The notes under the pieces are model-generated. The model did not search any database, was not told the DNA's origin, and worked only from the letters and a program-made list of their open reading frames with translations. DNA of 64,000 bases from Paralvinella palmiformis (lineage: Eukaryota > Annelida > Polychaeta > Terebellida > Alvinellidae). How positions within the stretch are numbered: the stretch's first letter is position 1; each line of letters begins with the position of its first letter. This document shows, piece after piece, positions 15,119-28,700 of this stretch. The DNA lies in assembly GCA_025642065.1 (NCBI GenBank), contig JAODUP010000184.1:250001-314000 (forward strand), read 5' to 3'. Position numbers and translations under genes: made by a program.

Positions 15119-16398
15119 ATGGCCTGCAGTTTTCGTGCTTAAATAAGCATCCACATTTGAGAGCATGATGACTGTGAGAATGTCTCAAGTTAACTAGCTA
15201 ACAACCTATACGCCAATCTATAAATTCATGTATCTTTCTTCGATGCATCAATTCATGAACAATATTCTTGCACCACAACAGCCTTTAAAAGACCAGTTTG
15301 TGCACTGGACAGCCATCAGGAAGTGACATTTATTAAAGCCATATAGAATGGTGATATTTGGGCTGAGGCAGCCACTCTATCATGGCCACGAGAATGTGAA
15401 AACTATGTAACATTTTATATTCATACTACACTCAATGTATAATATACCAACCGTACGGATAATAATGGGCTTGAATGTTATTTTTGACAAACAGAGAAAA
15501 GCTAGCCTTGAACATCATACTATGGACTGGATATAACTGGACTCGGAACAGATGGTTCTATTCCCACATACTATCGACGTGAACTGCATACGAGCACCGT
15601 TATCTGAACACATCACCGGAGTGTGATAAACCTAATGCTTCTGCTTAAAATACAAGAGGGCATTACTATTCCTGAGTCTGGTGTACTTGTAAAACTACAA
15701 GAGCATACTTTGTTCACTACAGTCACATAACTACAGGATTCCCAGCCTAAATCAATGTGTGTGTGTATGTGTGTGTTGTGTTGACCATTAAAAGTAAAAT
15801 CTCAAACATTAGGCATCTTTAAAACTGGATCATAACAAAGTGGTTACTGGTCTCATTACGTTGGGCTTTGCTGAGGTGAGAACAATCATACGAGATGAGC
15901 GAGCTGCAAAATTTCCTATCACACTGCAACTCGTAAACATATCACAAGAAATGCTTTATACGTAAACAAACAACAGCAAATGCCTGAAACATGAACAAAA
16001 ACAACAGCATTTAGCAATAACCTGTCAAAACTTGTGTTCCCAGAGCACTATAGCATTTTTCCTGGTGAAAAATCTGACCCTGACATTAATTCTGTTTATA
16101 TACCGATAATTTAAAAAGATAATTGCATGTGGTCTAGTTAACTATTACAACAATTATTTTTCAAACATCTGACACAGATAAGGGTTAACAATCAGGAACA
16201 TTCAAACTATTGTAATATGCCACCAGATGCCACTGTTTTGATGAGAACACGTGCAGCGATCTTCCTTTTGGTTATCGCAAGAAATCCCAACATTATTCCT
16301 CTATACTTTGACCAAAAGTCCAACTGCATTTCCGATATTCAGCATGTGGCTCGAACTATCAGTGTGTGACTTTATAGCTTCCCATAATCAATTTGATA
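15119..16398. other. intergenic, no gene recognised
   Basis: It lies downstream of the zinc-finger gene. No coding similarity, SINE or TIR element was recognised beyond a short GT run near 15757-15780. Confidence 0.5.
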
Positions 16399-16408
16399 TT
16401 TATTTATT
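16399..16408 (-). promoter_or_regulatory. double poly(A) signal of the zinc-finger gene
   Basis: On the minus strand AATAAATAAA gives two overlapping AATAAA hexamers, about 330 bp after the zinc-finger stop codon. Confidence 0.65.
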
Positions 16409-16734
16409 CAACCCACAATAGTACAACAGTACATTCCGACGGATATATTTTGTACGGTGATGTAGGGAAAATACGGCATAATAAACTGCTCCAATAAAGT
16501 CACAGCCCAAACCAGAGATTGTCTGCCTAGACTGAGAACTGGCCTTAATACAAGGCCACTGTACTGTATAGTAGTTTTTATGTGGAAGAATTATGAACAC
16601 AAGACCAGCAAAAATCTCCACCTTGACATGACCACAAACAGGTACTTTATGGCAGTTATAAGGCTCAGAATTGGATGGGAACCGTAAAAATAAATCACAG
16701 CTATGTTATCTGCTTGATGTTCCCTGAAACACAG

Positions 16735-19700
16735 CTATACATGACCACTGGAGATGCTTCCATTTGTGCAGACCTTCTCGTGGCTTGTTCGTGTTGGAAG
16801 ACGTGAGAATGGCATGCCACATTTACGACACGGAAACCTGTCTTCCACCTTCTCATTCAGATGCACACCATTGATGTGTATCTTCAGGCTATACTCATTC
16901 TTCAAGGTCTTGTGGCATATTGGACATGGATAGCCCGCTGGATTGAAGCAGCCTTGTTTGTGTGTCTTGAAGTTACGATGATATTTGAATGTCTTGTGAC
17001 ACTTTGGACATTTGTAAGGCTCAGAGTCCTCGTGACTCTTTAGGTGTCCCTTAAGGTATTTGAAGATGGGGAAGCCCTTGCCACATATGTGACAGGTGAA
17101 CACCTCTCTCTGTGAGCCGTCCACTTCACTGCCATGCACCACTTTCCGGTGCGTGTACAAACCTTGTCGGCTGCAAAAAACCTTGTCACAGAAATCACAC
17201 TGCTTTTTTTTGTGGTCCATTGGATGCTGTTGCCTCATGTGCTTCTTCAGCTGTGTGATGCACACAAAGTCAGTGGACAGGCAGATCTTACAGCAGAGTT
17301 TGTCCTTGTCATCCGTGCATCTGTGCTTCTCCAGTGTCTCCAGCCTTGGACTGCTGAAGCTACAACCGATGCACCTATGTTGGTCGTGCACAGTCTTGAC
17401 ATGCAGCCTCAACATTAGGGGTCCTTTCACACTGACACCACACAGCTCACACATAACACATCCATCTGTTGCATGTTCCTGCTCCATGTGCAGCCTCAGG
17501 CGATGTTTGTCCCCACACAAGAAATCACACAGTTTGCACTTCCACTTGCCAACAATGCAATGCTTCCGGACGTGTCGTCGCAAACTACCAGCATGCACAG
17601 CAATGTAACTGCAGTATGGACAGGCTCCACTCACCTGATGATGCTCATCTGCCAGATGATTGGAAAGTTCATCGACAGTCTTGTATTTTTCACCGCAGTA
17701 CTGGCATCCAAATTCATTGCCTAAGCATTTCACCTTCCGTCTACACGAGATGCCATGTTCATCGTACACATGCTGCTTTAAGACAGTGACGCTGGAAAAC
17801 ATTTCTCTGCAGTGACTACATGGTACCGTCTTCTCGTGTGCCTTGATGTGTGCATTCATAGCACTCCCATGCTCGGTAAGGAACTCGCACTGTGGACACT
17901 TGTAGAGACCGTTTCTTTTAGGCAGTTGTAGTGATGCAGGCAGCAACTCAACCTCCTCTTTGTGGAAATATGTGTGCTCTGCCGCAGAACTATTTTGATG
18001 ACTGTTCTCCGTCGTCAATTCGGGTCCTGGCTCATCCTGAACATAACCTGGGTTAAATGTGGTGGCACTTTTTGGATCATCAGGTGAGCTGAAGTTGTCT
18101 TTTGGTGGTTCCATTTCATTCAATTCTGTGGCTCTTTCAGCTAATTCACAGGTTGGAGACAGGTGCATCATGACTATATTCCCATTTTGCACCTGTGTGA
18201 AATAACAAGTAACAAAATTAAAGATGAAAATAAAGCTGGTAATAATAAGATTCCAATTATAAAGTGTCATATCTTGTCCTCATTAATTAGTGTAATATTA
18301 TGAACTTATATTTTTACGCACAATATCTAACAACGTGATCTTTTATTAAGTGTTGGCATAACCAGTGACTGATTTTTGTAAAGGCCACAAAAGTTGAAAA
18401 ATGCTTCCTCGTTCATTTGATAGAGGATGTCTTACTAAAAAGGCAGTTACTAATTAACTGTGTATGTGTAATTACCATGGAGTCAAGATACGCAATTTTT
18501 CATTGTTGGACCTATGTTATATTGTACCCCCTGAGTAGAAGTTTGATTTTAGAAGACAGTTGCTGCACCAATCTTTTGGCTGAAATCACATTCTATTCAC
18601 TTGAAATAGCACAGATAATGAGCATTGATCAGATGTTTTACTCAGTGTTGCTTCTTCTTGTGGGGGGAACTCACCATAGGATTTTAAAAGGTAGATTGTA
18701 ATTTAAAATGGGCACTTGGCAAACATTGTTGCCATAAAAACCATCCAGCAGAGAATTTTAACTGTAATCGATAACATTTGCAGCCTATTTGAGACAGTTA
18801 ATGCACACGACACTTACAATATTGGATGATGGGGTTTTATTCTGGATGGATTTTAGTTTCTTGTACCATACGTTAAACTATTGTGGGAATTCTGAGAAGA
18901 AAAAAACACATCCTAGAAGCTAGAAGCATGATGTCAACCAAGGTAAATAACACTTAAGATAAGCAGAAATAATATGATTAAGTAAAATCTCCGAAGGTTT
19001 AGCTGGCTAGAGCCTGGCTTTATATGACAAGTATAGAAATATGTATTCAGTATTAATAACAGTGATAATAAAATAATAATAATATGAATGACAATTGATA
19101 GTGTGACTGTCTATTTCAATAAGGAAGATTCAGATAGCCTGTAATTTACTGACTTCACATTGGGACTAAATCTAAATAAATTCAGAATTTGAAATATTTG
19201 GGAGAGAAAACTTTGCCAACTCTTTGGCACTATAGCATCTGACATGCAAAACATCATCTTATAAAAACACAGTGAAACATCATCTTTGTCAATTTATATT
19301 CTGAATTTTGTTATCCTTGGTTTTCCGGTCTCACCTGGAGCCAGACACGAGGTCGATTCAATTATATAATTGATGGTCGATTCTAGAATTGGATTTTTTT
19401 TAAATTTGGGATTGATGAATTTGGAAAAGATCAGGTCCACAAAAATAATTTATCTTTTCCTTTCCTAAAAAATAAGCAATAGTATTATTTGTTGCTAAGC
19501 TTTTACCCCAATTAGTGTTTTCCCTGTGCATTTTTTTATCTACAAGTTTCTACTCCTATTCCATAATTAGCCAGACATTAGGTCAATTCGATTCTGGAAT
19601 TAATAAATTACTGCAATTGGGATTGATCAAATGGAATCGTGTTGAACTGGTTTTGGAAGCGGCAAAATAGAACTGGCGCTACGTCTTCCTGGAGCATATC

Positions 19701-21255
19701 ATTAAGAACGTTTCATTAAATTTAAAGGATGAAACAACTCACAGATACAGCTGATGCTGATCGAGTGATGGGAGATCCAAGGCACACTGGATACTACCAA
19801 CTGTGATGTTGAGTTGACAAATTATGTTCTTCTCTCTTATACTTTATCCTATTAGGCACCATAAAATATCTTGTTTCCCATAGTTTGTTTTTCTTAAAAA
19901 TGGGTAGGTAGGTCTTTTTTTTTTTTTATTTTTTATTCCCAAATTTTAGGGAAAATATGCAATTTTTTAATATGTTTTAGAGCGGCTTGATGCCATTAAC
20001 TAAGTGTTAATGACAAAAGTTAAAATCATCACTTCACCCACCCATGGAAACACTGAAATTATTAATTTGACATATTCCATTGTTATGGTGTTTTTACTAA
20101 CCTATGCCATGTTTCACACATTTAATTAATGTGAGTATTTTTAAGTCTACTGCTACTGTGCCAAATAATTTGTTTAGTTTCCATGTGCCAAATGATTTAT
20201 TTACTTCAGAAGACTCAAGGGTTGAAATTTAAAAAAATCTGATGATTGGCACCAAGCCACCTTAACACTTGATCACTGCATTGCTGCCTCCTGGTGATCA
20301 AACTGCAAAATATAAATTTAGTCTGGGAGCAAAATATGGAAACAAAAAAACAGGAAAATATCGTGAATAGTAAATAACAAATAGGTTGGGTTGGGCCTCA
20401 AAAATGGGTTGGTCACCGATGGGAAACAAGATATTTTTGTTATGGTACCTTAGTTTAGTGCATACAGAGTGGAACAATTGTGATCATTTTGGAAGCTGAT
20501 CATGGTACTACACTGTATAGATGGCATATAAATAACTATTGTGTTTAATCCAAATCAGTATACTGATGAGAATGAGAAACACAAATTTCATAGAATGAGT
20601 AGAAGAGATACATTACAGAGTCACTCAAAACATTTTGAGTCAAAATACGAAATATTGGCTTTTGGAGCATAGATCTTAGAAGTTCAATAAAGCAGGCTCT
20701 TTTGGATATAGCAGAGTTAGATTTTTAATTGTTATTTCATGGTCATCGAATTAAACCAATCCATTGTATGGCACAAGTACAAACCTTGTCCTGTACTTGA
20801 TTGTCAGTCAAATGACCTCCATCTGTTCTTCTTTGTTGTTCAGCCTGTCTCTGTTCAATAGGTCCGATCTCTGGACAGACACTTCGGATAGACATACAGC
20901 TTTTCGGGTCTTTGGTATGATTGACCGGCCAAGATTTACCAGTTGAAGAATTTTCTGCTTCCTGTTTAATCAGCTGCATTGCATTTGAACAAGCTTTGGC
21001 ATCACTGGCATCACCCTGAAGCAAGGATTCCTCATTTCTCACTGAGTTACAGCCAACTGCATCAGATTTCTTTGGGGTATTGCCAAAAGACTGAACAGTT
21101 TCATCTATGTACATGCTGAGTGAATCATGATTATCAACAATTACTTCCACCTGAGCTCTGATTTCAAGGTGCGAGTAGAATGTCAGCTGCTTGAGACATA
21201 TGTCCAACACAGATTCCCTGAGAAGGCTCTTCACCTTCTCTGCTGGTGATGTCAT
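16735..21255 (-). CDS. C2H2 zinc-finger protein with 13 fingers, two exons
   Basis: Probable DNA-binding nuclear protein. Exon 1 is 20785-21255 (157 codons from ATG at 21255) and exon 2 is 16735-18192 (485 codons plus stop), giving 642 aa. The junction is AAG|GTTTGT...TTTCACACAG|GTG in phase 0. Exon 1 has no finger; it starts EKVKSLLRESVLDICLKQL, an N-terminal helix style I recall from mollusc zinc-finger proteins. Exon 2 begins with an acidic low-complexity linker, then 13 fingers from about residue 280 to 630. Some are classical (YKCPKCHKTF, FTCHICGKGF); others end in Cys instead of the last His (fingers 7, 11, 13). Most linkers do not match TGEKP, so a divergent, not KRAB-type, array is likely. 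An out-of-frame ATG lies 16 nt upstream, and an acceptor-like TTTCAG (21287-21292) suggests a 5' UTR intron. The intron (18193-20784) holds a TIR element. No orthologue name can be given. Confidence 0.9.
19341..19680. repeat. AATTGG-rich dispersed repeat, in the zinc-finger intron
   Basis: The left end, CCAGACACGAGGTCGATTCA, matches the GCAGACATGNGGTCAATTC end of the copies at 32712 and 60117. The interior repeats GATTCTAGAATTGGA and ATTGATCAAATGGAAT. It is strongly decayed. Confidence 0.55.
19852..20452. mobile_element. TIR element flanked by TTA, in the zinc-finger intron
   Basis: The left end GGCACCATAAAATATCTTG and the right end (inverted) GGTACCATAA, then AAATATCTTGTTTCCCAT, are long imperfect inverted repeats. 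TTA stands directly outside both ends (19852-19854 and 20450-20452). A 3-bp TTA duplication is typical of PIF/Harbinger elements. The 595-bp inside has no coding frame, so it is a non-autonomous element. Confidence 0.75.
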
Positions 21256-21289
21256 AGTGCTTTGAGTACATGGAAATTAATATCACCTG

Positions 21290-21330
21290 AAATAGTATAT
21301 ATATAGCTAGTTATAAGTTTTTATATTACC

Positions 21331-21372
<42 letters not shown>

Positions 21373-22916
21373 GCTTGTGCTAATAAAATAATGCATTAAT
21401 TACAAATACATTAATTACAAAACATCATTAATAAGTAAATGACAATCACTTTTCATTTAATATTTGACAGCCCTTTTAAACGAACACATCATAAACATAG
21501 TATAAATTACTGATGATGGTAAATATTAATTATTAAAGTGACAAACACGGTTTCATAATGATAAGCCTGATTAGAAATCTAATCATTAGATCTAGATCAT
21601 AGAGTAGATATAGAATGATAGATGATTTATGACTAGGTGTCTCAGTAAACGATGGTGTAATGCAACAATGTGGAATTACAATACAAATACAGTCAATGCA
21701 ATTTTTAAACTATTCTATGTGTAATACATACTTCTAGAAACGAGACTAATTTTAGTGCAAAAACAAATTAGACACAGCGTACTGGCCTGTGAAGCTGTGG
21801 TTGCTGGTTCCTGGTCACAAAATATTTTCTCATATTATCGTCCATACATTACTTCGAATTCAACATTACCCATGATTTACGATTGGTTATCTTTACTTAT
21901 ACTGACACGATATATTTCTTGCCTTCATTCATTGGGGCTGTTTAACGATCAGCGAATGTCTTTAATGTTAATAGCATGTTTCTTTTATTACAAAAACTAA
22001 ATTTAGCTAAAGTGCCAATGAAAACCGCAAGGGGCGCCACTTTTGAACGTGGCCTGTTCATTTACTCACTTTTAGGGGGTCCGCGTTTTGGAATGAAAAC
22101 ATTATATCCTCCCTCAGTTAGTGAAAATTCCTAAACTTGGTTTATCTGTATAATATATCACGATAGATTGTACTTGTAACTAATATGTTAGCTTATTGGA
22201 AGTCTAAATTAATTTCAACGAGCTTTTTCCTGCACACTTCTCTAGCATTGCCAGAGAGTGGTATATCCATCAAAACAAACTCGAAGTACCCCATCTTACA
22301 ACAACGTCATAATTAATATGACAATAACATCATAAGAATTATTCAGATTAATTAACACTGTGATGAAACGTACGTTGTTTTTGTTATGTTGTCGTCTTTT
22401 AAACTGGACATATGGCTTTCTCTTCTAGACCATAAATCTTTGGTTTTACTCAGAGTCGCTGTCAAGTAATCCACAATAGGCTGATTTTCGGTCCGTCTAT
22501 GCGTCCATAAATTGTAACGACAAAATACTATACCCTTCATCCCATTAAAATGGTCTTCAAACTTTGATTGATCATCATTTTGCCAATTTTGTAAATGTTA
22601 TATGGAACAAGAGAAGCTCTCTTTTGTATAAATGAAATACAGGTAGCACTTATTATCAAGCTGAGATATTTGTAACTGACCAATAAGCCTGTAAGGCTGG
22701 GTGGGTGTATGTTAATTTATTACTTGTTTTGTTATCATGATGTTCTCTGTATGCATTTGTCAGTATATTAAAATATTTTTGACTTGATTTTACACCTGAA
22801 GTCGTAAAGGCGTTATTAGAAGTTGTCCTGGGTCACTCGCTGAAGTTAGGGCCGGGAACCATTCTATCTATCATGGTGCTAGGGTTGTCACAGGGTCTCC
22901 TCGGTTTTCCCATTCT
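21290..22916. other. 5' flank of the zinc-finger gene, no further gene seen
   Basis: It contains a (TA)n tract at 21333-21369. The promoter of the zinc-finger gene is probably here, beyond a 5' UTR intron, but no core element could be fixed. Confidence 0.4.
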
Positions 22917-23395
22917 GTCCCACTTTTGAAATCTATTCACTGGCTCCCTGTTCAATCTCGCATCATTTTCAAACTTTTTCTTCTGGAGAACCTTTCATAT
23001 CTATTTTCCACTGTCTATTTCACTCAAGCCCAGAGAGCTACGTTCATCTGGTTTTCACTTGTCATCTGTTCCCAGGACTAAACCTCATGCTGGAACTCGC
23101 GCTTTTTCAGTTGCTATCCCGACTCTTTGGAATTCACTCCACGAACATGTTAGGACATCAAATAACATAGTTTCTTTCCGTCACCATTTGAAAACTCATC
23201 TTCTCAGACTCGCTTATCCTTCCTAAGTTTCCACTCGATCTGATCATTTGTTGATGAACTTTGCATTGTACCTGGACTATGAGTTTGCCAAAACACAGTA
23301 CTAGGTGCGCCACTGAAGTCGATTCTTTTCGAGGATATTGGTGTAATAGAAGTTTTGTAATTATTATTATTATTATTATTATTATTATCATTATT
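22917..23395 (+). mobile_element. 3' end of a decayed non-LTR retrotransposon (L2/CR1-like)
   Basis: The frame at 22920-23010 gives LLKSIHWLPVQSRIIFKLFL. After a frameshift near 23020, 23040-23226 gives RSSGFHLSSVPRTKPHAG, then GTRAFSVAIPTLWNSLHEHV, then a stop at the usual place. HWLPV and RAFSVAxPTLWNSLP are hallmarks of the C-terminal end of reverse transcriptases in these clades. A short 3' UTR follows, then an (ATT)n tail at 23361-23395. It is 5' truncated and inactive. Confidence 0.85.
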
Positions 23396-25424
23396 ATGAC
23401 AGTTCTCTTCAATCTGAGGTAGACTAGAATATAATGGTTGAAGCTACATGGTTCCAGGACAGTTTTTTTTTGTGTTTGCAGATAGTCTGTCGTCAGTTGG
23501 GGATTCTTCTTCTTTTTGTTCTTTACGTCCGCTTGTTGGCTACACATCGAGGCCAGCGGCGACTGCGAACGATACTAATCTCTGTAGACCATTCCGTATG
23601 CCGTACAGCTTTAATCCGGTAACTTTACTTCTTCGTCTCTTTGCTCGGCGAGATGGTCGGCAAGGACTTCCAGTAGCTGGAGATGAGCGTTCCAAACGCC
23701 TGGTGAGCCATCACAGGGCGAGCACCGATCACGTCGCTGTTGTCCAGAAATGTAGTCATAATAGCTTTTGATGCATGGTATTGAGATCTGTTAGAGTGCG
23801 CATTGGGGCCCAATACTTCCGATTCGATGTTTCTATTAGGGTTACCACAACCTTAGTCCACATTAGTCTAGCCTCTACCCATTGACCAGTTCAGAGTGGT
23901 TGTCCCCCCCCCCCCCAACAGAAGCCAAAGCTCCTGCTGGCATGGCTCTCTCAGTCACTGAGACATACAAGCCCCCCCCCCTGACCATGCTAAGGAATGG
24001 AGTATGAAGGGCTCATCTGGATATGAACAATGAGAAACTCCCTGAACATTACAACTAATCATACTTAGCATCTTAATAACGATCGTTGCTTCTCATCAGA
24101 AATGTCTAAAATGCTTGGACTTTCTACTAACTTTAGAGTATATTTTGATGATCTGAATTTCTAGTTTATGCTCATAATACACAGAGCAGCCACGTAATGG
24201 GATATAATGGCAGCATGCGTTGTATGCTCCCTTGGGAGTTGAGATGTATGCTGGGTGGAAACAGGTCTGATTCACGGATACTAATACTGTACAGCGCGCC
24301 TCGGAATAGGGTTACCTGGTTCTGGTATATAAACATGCATCATTATTATATATATTTATATTGAGAAACCACATAAACAGTCAGACTCGTTGTGTGCAAT
24401 ATATTTACAACGCTTTCGGTGGCATGGACTAAGTGCTTATAGGTCGTATGTGTATCTGAACTAGTGCTGCCTATAAGAGAAGTATAAATACTTTCTGAAG
24501 ATCTATGTGGGTACGATATGCTCATAGTACGCACCGTTTCATTATGCAATTATAGTATATCCATTTAATCAGGGACGAGAGCCAATAAACTTAATATCAA
24601 TTTATTAATATATTTTGTTCAAAATTTTAAAGCAACACATATACTAACATATTCCTTTGCCGTTAAAGCTTTTAAGGCAAATGTCTGTTACGACAACTTA
24701 TAAAAAGTAATACTGCATATTTATTTCTATGAATGTAGGTGTACTTGATTGACTGCTGTAGTAATACACACGAACTCGGATACCCCTAGTTCATACCGTG
24801 AACTCTCTCTGGTGGGCCATTGGTCTTAGGTGGCTAGAAGGTAGATTTCCGAAGCGATAATTATTTCAGACCGAGTTGAATGCCTTTTAGCATTAATTGC
24901 GACAGGGTCAACTGACAAATTATTACATTTACGTTTAACTGGACCCTTATATCAACACCAGGGGTCACCAAAAAGGTATGACTTGAGATGTGAAGACAAT
25001 TAATTTGCAGTTAGCTCCAAATTACTCATCTCTGACAAATAGGACAAAGTTTTCGACCATTTATATTACCAAACTCGTCCCAGTTCTGCACACTGCTGAC
25101 AGTTAAGTAATAGTTTTGATTGGCCTTGGATGTGGTCATAACTGGGACATACGTGGCTAAGGGGAACTCCCTAGGAAGTGACATGATCAGGACAAAGTGA
25201 CGGGTGAAACAGCGCACAGCCACAGTGAGGCAATAATGGAATTCAACTCCGCGGCCCGTAGATGGTCAAAGCAGTGGCCCGCTAACTGTATGCTACTATA
25301 TTCTATTTATCCAGTAATGATAAAGCGAACCTTCAGCAGGATTATTTCTGTTGAATGACTTCCATCTTAACCACAGAGTAGTAATTAATTTCTGTCAATC
25401 TAATCTTCTAATCGTCACACCGGC

Positions 25425-25505
25425 ACTCTAGTTTGGTGTAGTTGATAGAACACTGCACTATACATAACCCCCGACAGTGGGGTCGAGATCCAGTGTTGCC
25501 CTAGT
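25425..25505 (+). repeat. tRNA-like SINE head
   Basis: TGGTGTAGTTGATAGAACAC is A-box-like and GGTCGAGATCC is B-box-like, about 35 nt apart. The cloverleaf is incomplete. Confidence 0.4.
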
Positions 25506-25564
25506 CTGTTGAATGTTTCAGCTACGAATAAATGACTTTTATCTGATCGTGTGATTTTCATGGG

Positions 25565-25720
25565 ACACGTGGAATATTATTATTATTATTAGACAATCTC
25601 ATATTCCATAGGAAAATGGATTTTTGATGATCTGATTTCCATGGGCAGTAGCCCTGGAAGGAACACGTGGAATATTATTATACAACGTCATGTTCCACAG
25701 GAAAAATGGATTTTTGGGGC
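25565..25720. repeat. diverged tandem duplication, about 100-bp period
   Basis: ACACGTGGAATATTATTAT followed by a CATRTTCCAYAGGAAAA stretch and ATGGATTTTTG occurs at 25565 and again at about 25662. The second halves differ. Confidence 0.55.
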
Positions 25721-28700
25721 AGGCGGTTGCGGTCCTCTTTAATACGGTGCGGGCTAGAAACATCAGTCTGTGCAGTATATTAGTATGCATATACTTTGGT
25801 AAAGTCATCTTATTTACAGCACCATATTGCAATACAATAAAGGAACATCTACGTAACGAAGGGCGCGTAATTTGATATTTTTGCGTGTTGATGATAACTA
25901 ATGGAAAAGTGTTATACATTTCTAAGCACAATAAATAAGGTATCCGAAGATAGACAAAGTGACTGGTAATTTAATGGAGACAATAGTTTTAGCACTAGCT
26001 CTACATCTGAAGATAATTTGAGGTTTTGGCCACGTGCTTAATGTCAACATCACGTACGGATTAACTGTCGCCAAATCACGGCATGGGATGGAGGATCCCA
26101 ATTAAACTCGTAACTGGCATGTAAAATGGGTTTAAAAAATATTTATTATTTGACGTTTTACAATTATTTTAAGGTTAATAAAAATAAAATAAGTATCTTT
26201 ACAAATGAAAGCTTTATTCGACATGATGTTAATTATGTATCTTGGTAGAGTTGTACGTGTGTGTGTAAAATATAGTTATTTATGGAGGTGATTACAAGTT
26301 ATATTTTTACTGTTTTTTTGTTGTCTTCTTTAATTTGTACATAGTGTTACCTATATTGATAACTAGATAAGTATGAAATGCGTATTGTATTCTGAGTATA
26401 TTATAACTAGTATGTTGAATGTGAGATACGTCAATGGACTATTGTAGTTTACAGAAGACACAAGTTCAATATCAAAGAAACTTTTATTTCTGCACTCATT
26501 AAAAGCCTGCAAAACAGTGGTACTGTATTGTTACATGTTGATACATGCAGTTGAATTTCGACTGTCAAATACAAAAATTATACACGACCATATACATATA
26601 TATGTCTGAAATCATTCGAATAGTTGGGATGGAGAGATTCTCTTGCTAATCTACAATATTTAAACAACGCGCGATTCGAATGACGACAATTAAGAAGTTA
26701 ACATCTTACTTTCTGGTTAATAACATCACATCACCCGCCGACAAACTATACGATGGCTGTTATAACAACAGAAAACCGCGAACGACACTAGTATTACACA
26801 TCCTACACGACTGGACAATGGCACCGAAGAGGGGGGGGGGGGGTTAGGGGAAGTTGGCACCACGGTCCCTTTACGGAAACAACCAACAGCTAGCCCACTC
26901 TAATTCAGCAGACGACAAGGCACCGGACCGGAGACGCACTCTTAAAAATGGGGGAGGAACATCACGCATAAATGCAATGAACAGAATTCGGGGGGGGGGG
27001 ACGTCCGTAATGACGTCATCGACGCGCGGTGACGAGAAGTGATGCGCATTCGACCGGATGTCGTCCGTTTGACTCCTAACAAAAGGCGGCTCGCTGTAGA
27101 AAACTATATCTACGGCCCTCGACTAAATCGACCCACCGCTCAATTACCGTGCATGACAACGCGTGTACGACAAACAATACGTATGTGTGTGTGCATATAA
27201 CAGGAACAGTAATAATAAATATTATTATCATCAATATAATGATAACTCTCTAACAACATTCATTGATCCCATGTTCAGTTTATCCGAGTTTACCGTTAGC
27301 ACGAAGCGAAATTGCCGATTTTGTATTGGGGACGAATATACTTACGGTTACCAACGTTACACCGATATACACAAATGACGGCACACTTAAAACGGCGCGT
27401 TAATGGTGGCGTGCCCGAAGAGACCCTAGATAATAACTGGTATATGTTATATCTCACTCACTCACTCACTCACTAGCTGCGTCAAGTATAAAATACAAAT
27501 AAAACTACCCCTCGACCATTTCAAAGGCGTTTGATTTCCGATCGAACTCTATATCTTTTACCATGCGGCTTTCGGTAACGAACGAGAGGTCCCACAGCGC
27601 ACGATGGTGGTTTACGGAACTTTTAGAATACATAACACGTTCAAAGACAGAAAACGGCATTGAGCACGTGCTATGAATACAAAAGCTGTGACTAAACGCG
27701 CACGGGTATTAAAACGAGCCACTGGCCGCCGTATAAGAGGTCTGCTAGACATCGAATGACCGGGATAGCTTACTTCATTTAGCCTTGACGTTGGTGTCAT
27801 TCGGTCCAGACGTTGGCCGAGCGGTTACCCGTTGAGGAAATGGATGTGACCAAGCATCGGAGGTTTTTTCCAATCGCCGACTGAACACTCCACAGACCGA
27901 CATGAAGCCGAGAGAGAGAGCGAGATGCAATCACACGACCAGGGGGATGTCCACAGTGTACGGCGCACTTTACGCCAATTGAACCATCAGAGCGCCCCTA
28001 GTGGATGGCTAACCATCACTGAGCGGAAATGCTCGTTTCGCGTCACAAACGATGAGCCGTAGTGTTGTCTGATTACTAGCAGCCATAACCAAAACAAACA
28101 AACAAACAAAAACGCCCTCAAACGCGAACGAGATGGGTGGCATCGTTTACTGTTCCGAGTGACATACTGACCTTACCGGGCATGAAATCCAAATGTACCA
28201 CTAATACACCAGTTAAGGATATCTATAATATCACGAAGACACCATAACGTGAACGTCCCAGCTACTTAATACGACAGTAATCAATTGGATGTCTTTGCCA
28301 TACGAACAACGACAGCCAATTTGCGGCTTTTACTGATGGATGCCACATCCCACAGCGACCAGGATCAGTGATTATAACTTATTTTAACATGCAGCTAGAT
28401 GAGGATGGGGGGGGGGGAGGAAATATCCCGAGTCCATTGAGACTTCTGTACTGCCGTGAATAGAGCGTTTTTGGTGAACGGGTAACCGCCATACAGCGAT
28501 ACTCGAATGATGGCCATTTAGGAAATGGATGTATTGGGCCAAGTTGGATATAAAGTATAGAGCTTGGAAAATGTACAAAATATTCTGCTCCGAATTCACG
28601 CACGCCCACACGCACACACACACACACACACACACGAAGGATTACCATCGACATACAGCATTTTCAATATGGACATAGAAAACCATCGTATTCCGCTATT

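Noticed and set aside
16861..17789. Plus-strand open frames rich in Cys and His opposite the zinc-finger exon
   Set aside because: They are the antisense image of the C2H2 array, whose exon on the minus strand has full family support.
27453..27473. CRISPR-like or short direct repeats (ACTC)n here and at 30127-30145
   Set aside because: Simple tetranucleotide repeats; there are no spacers and the genome is eukaryotic.
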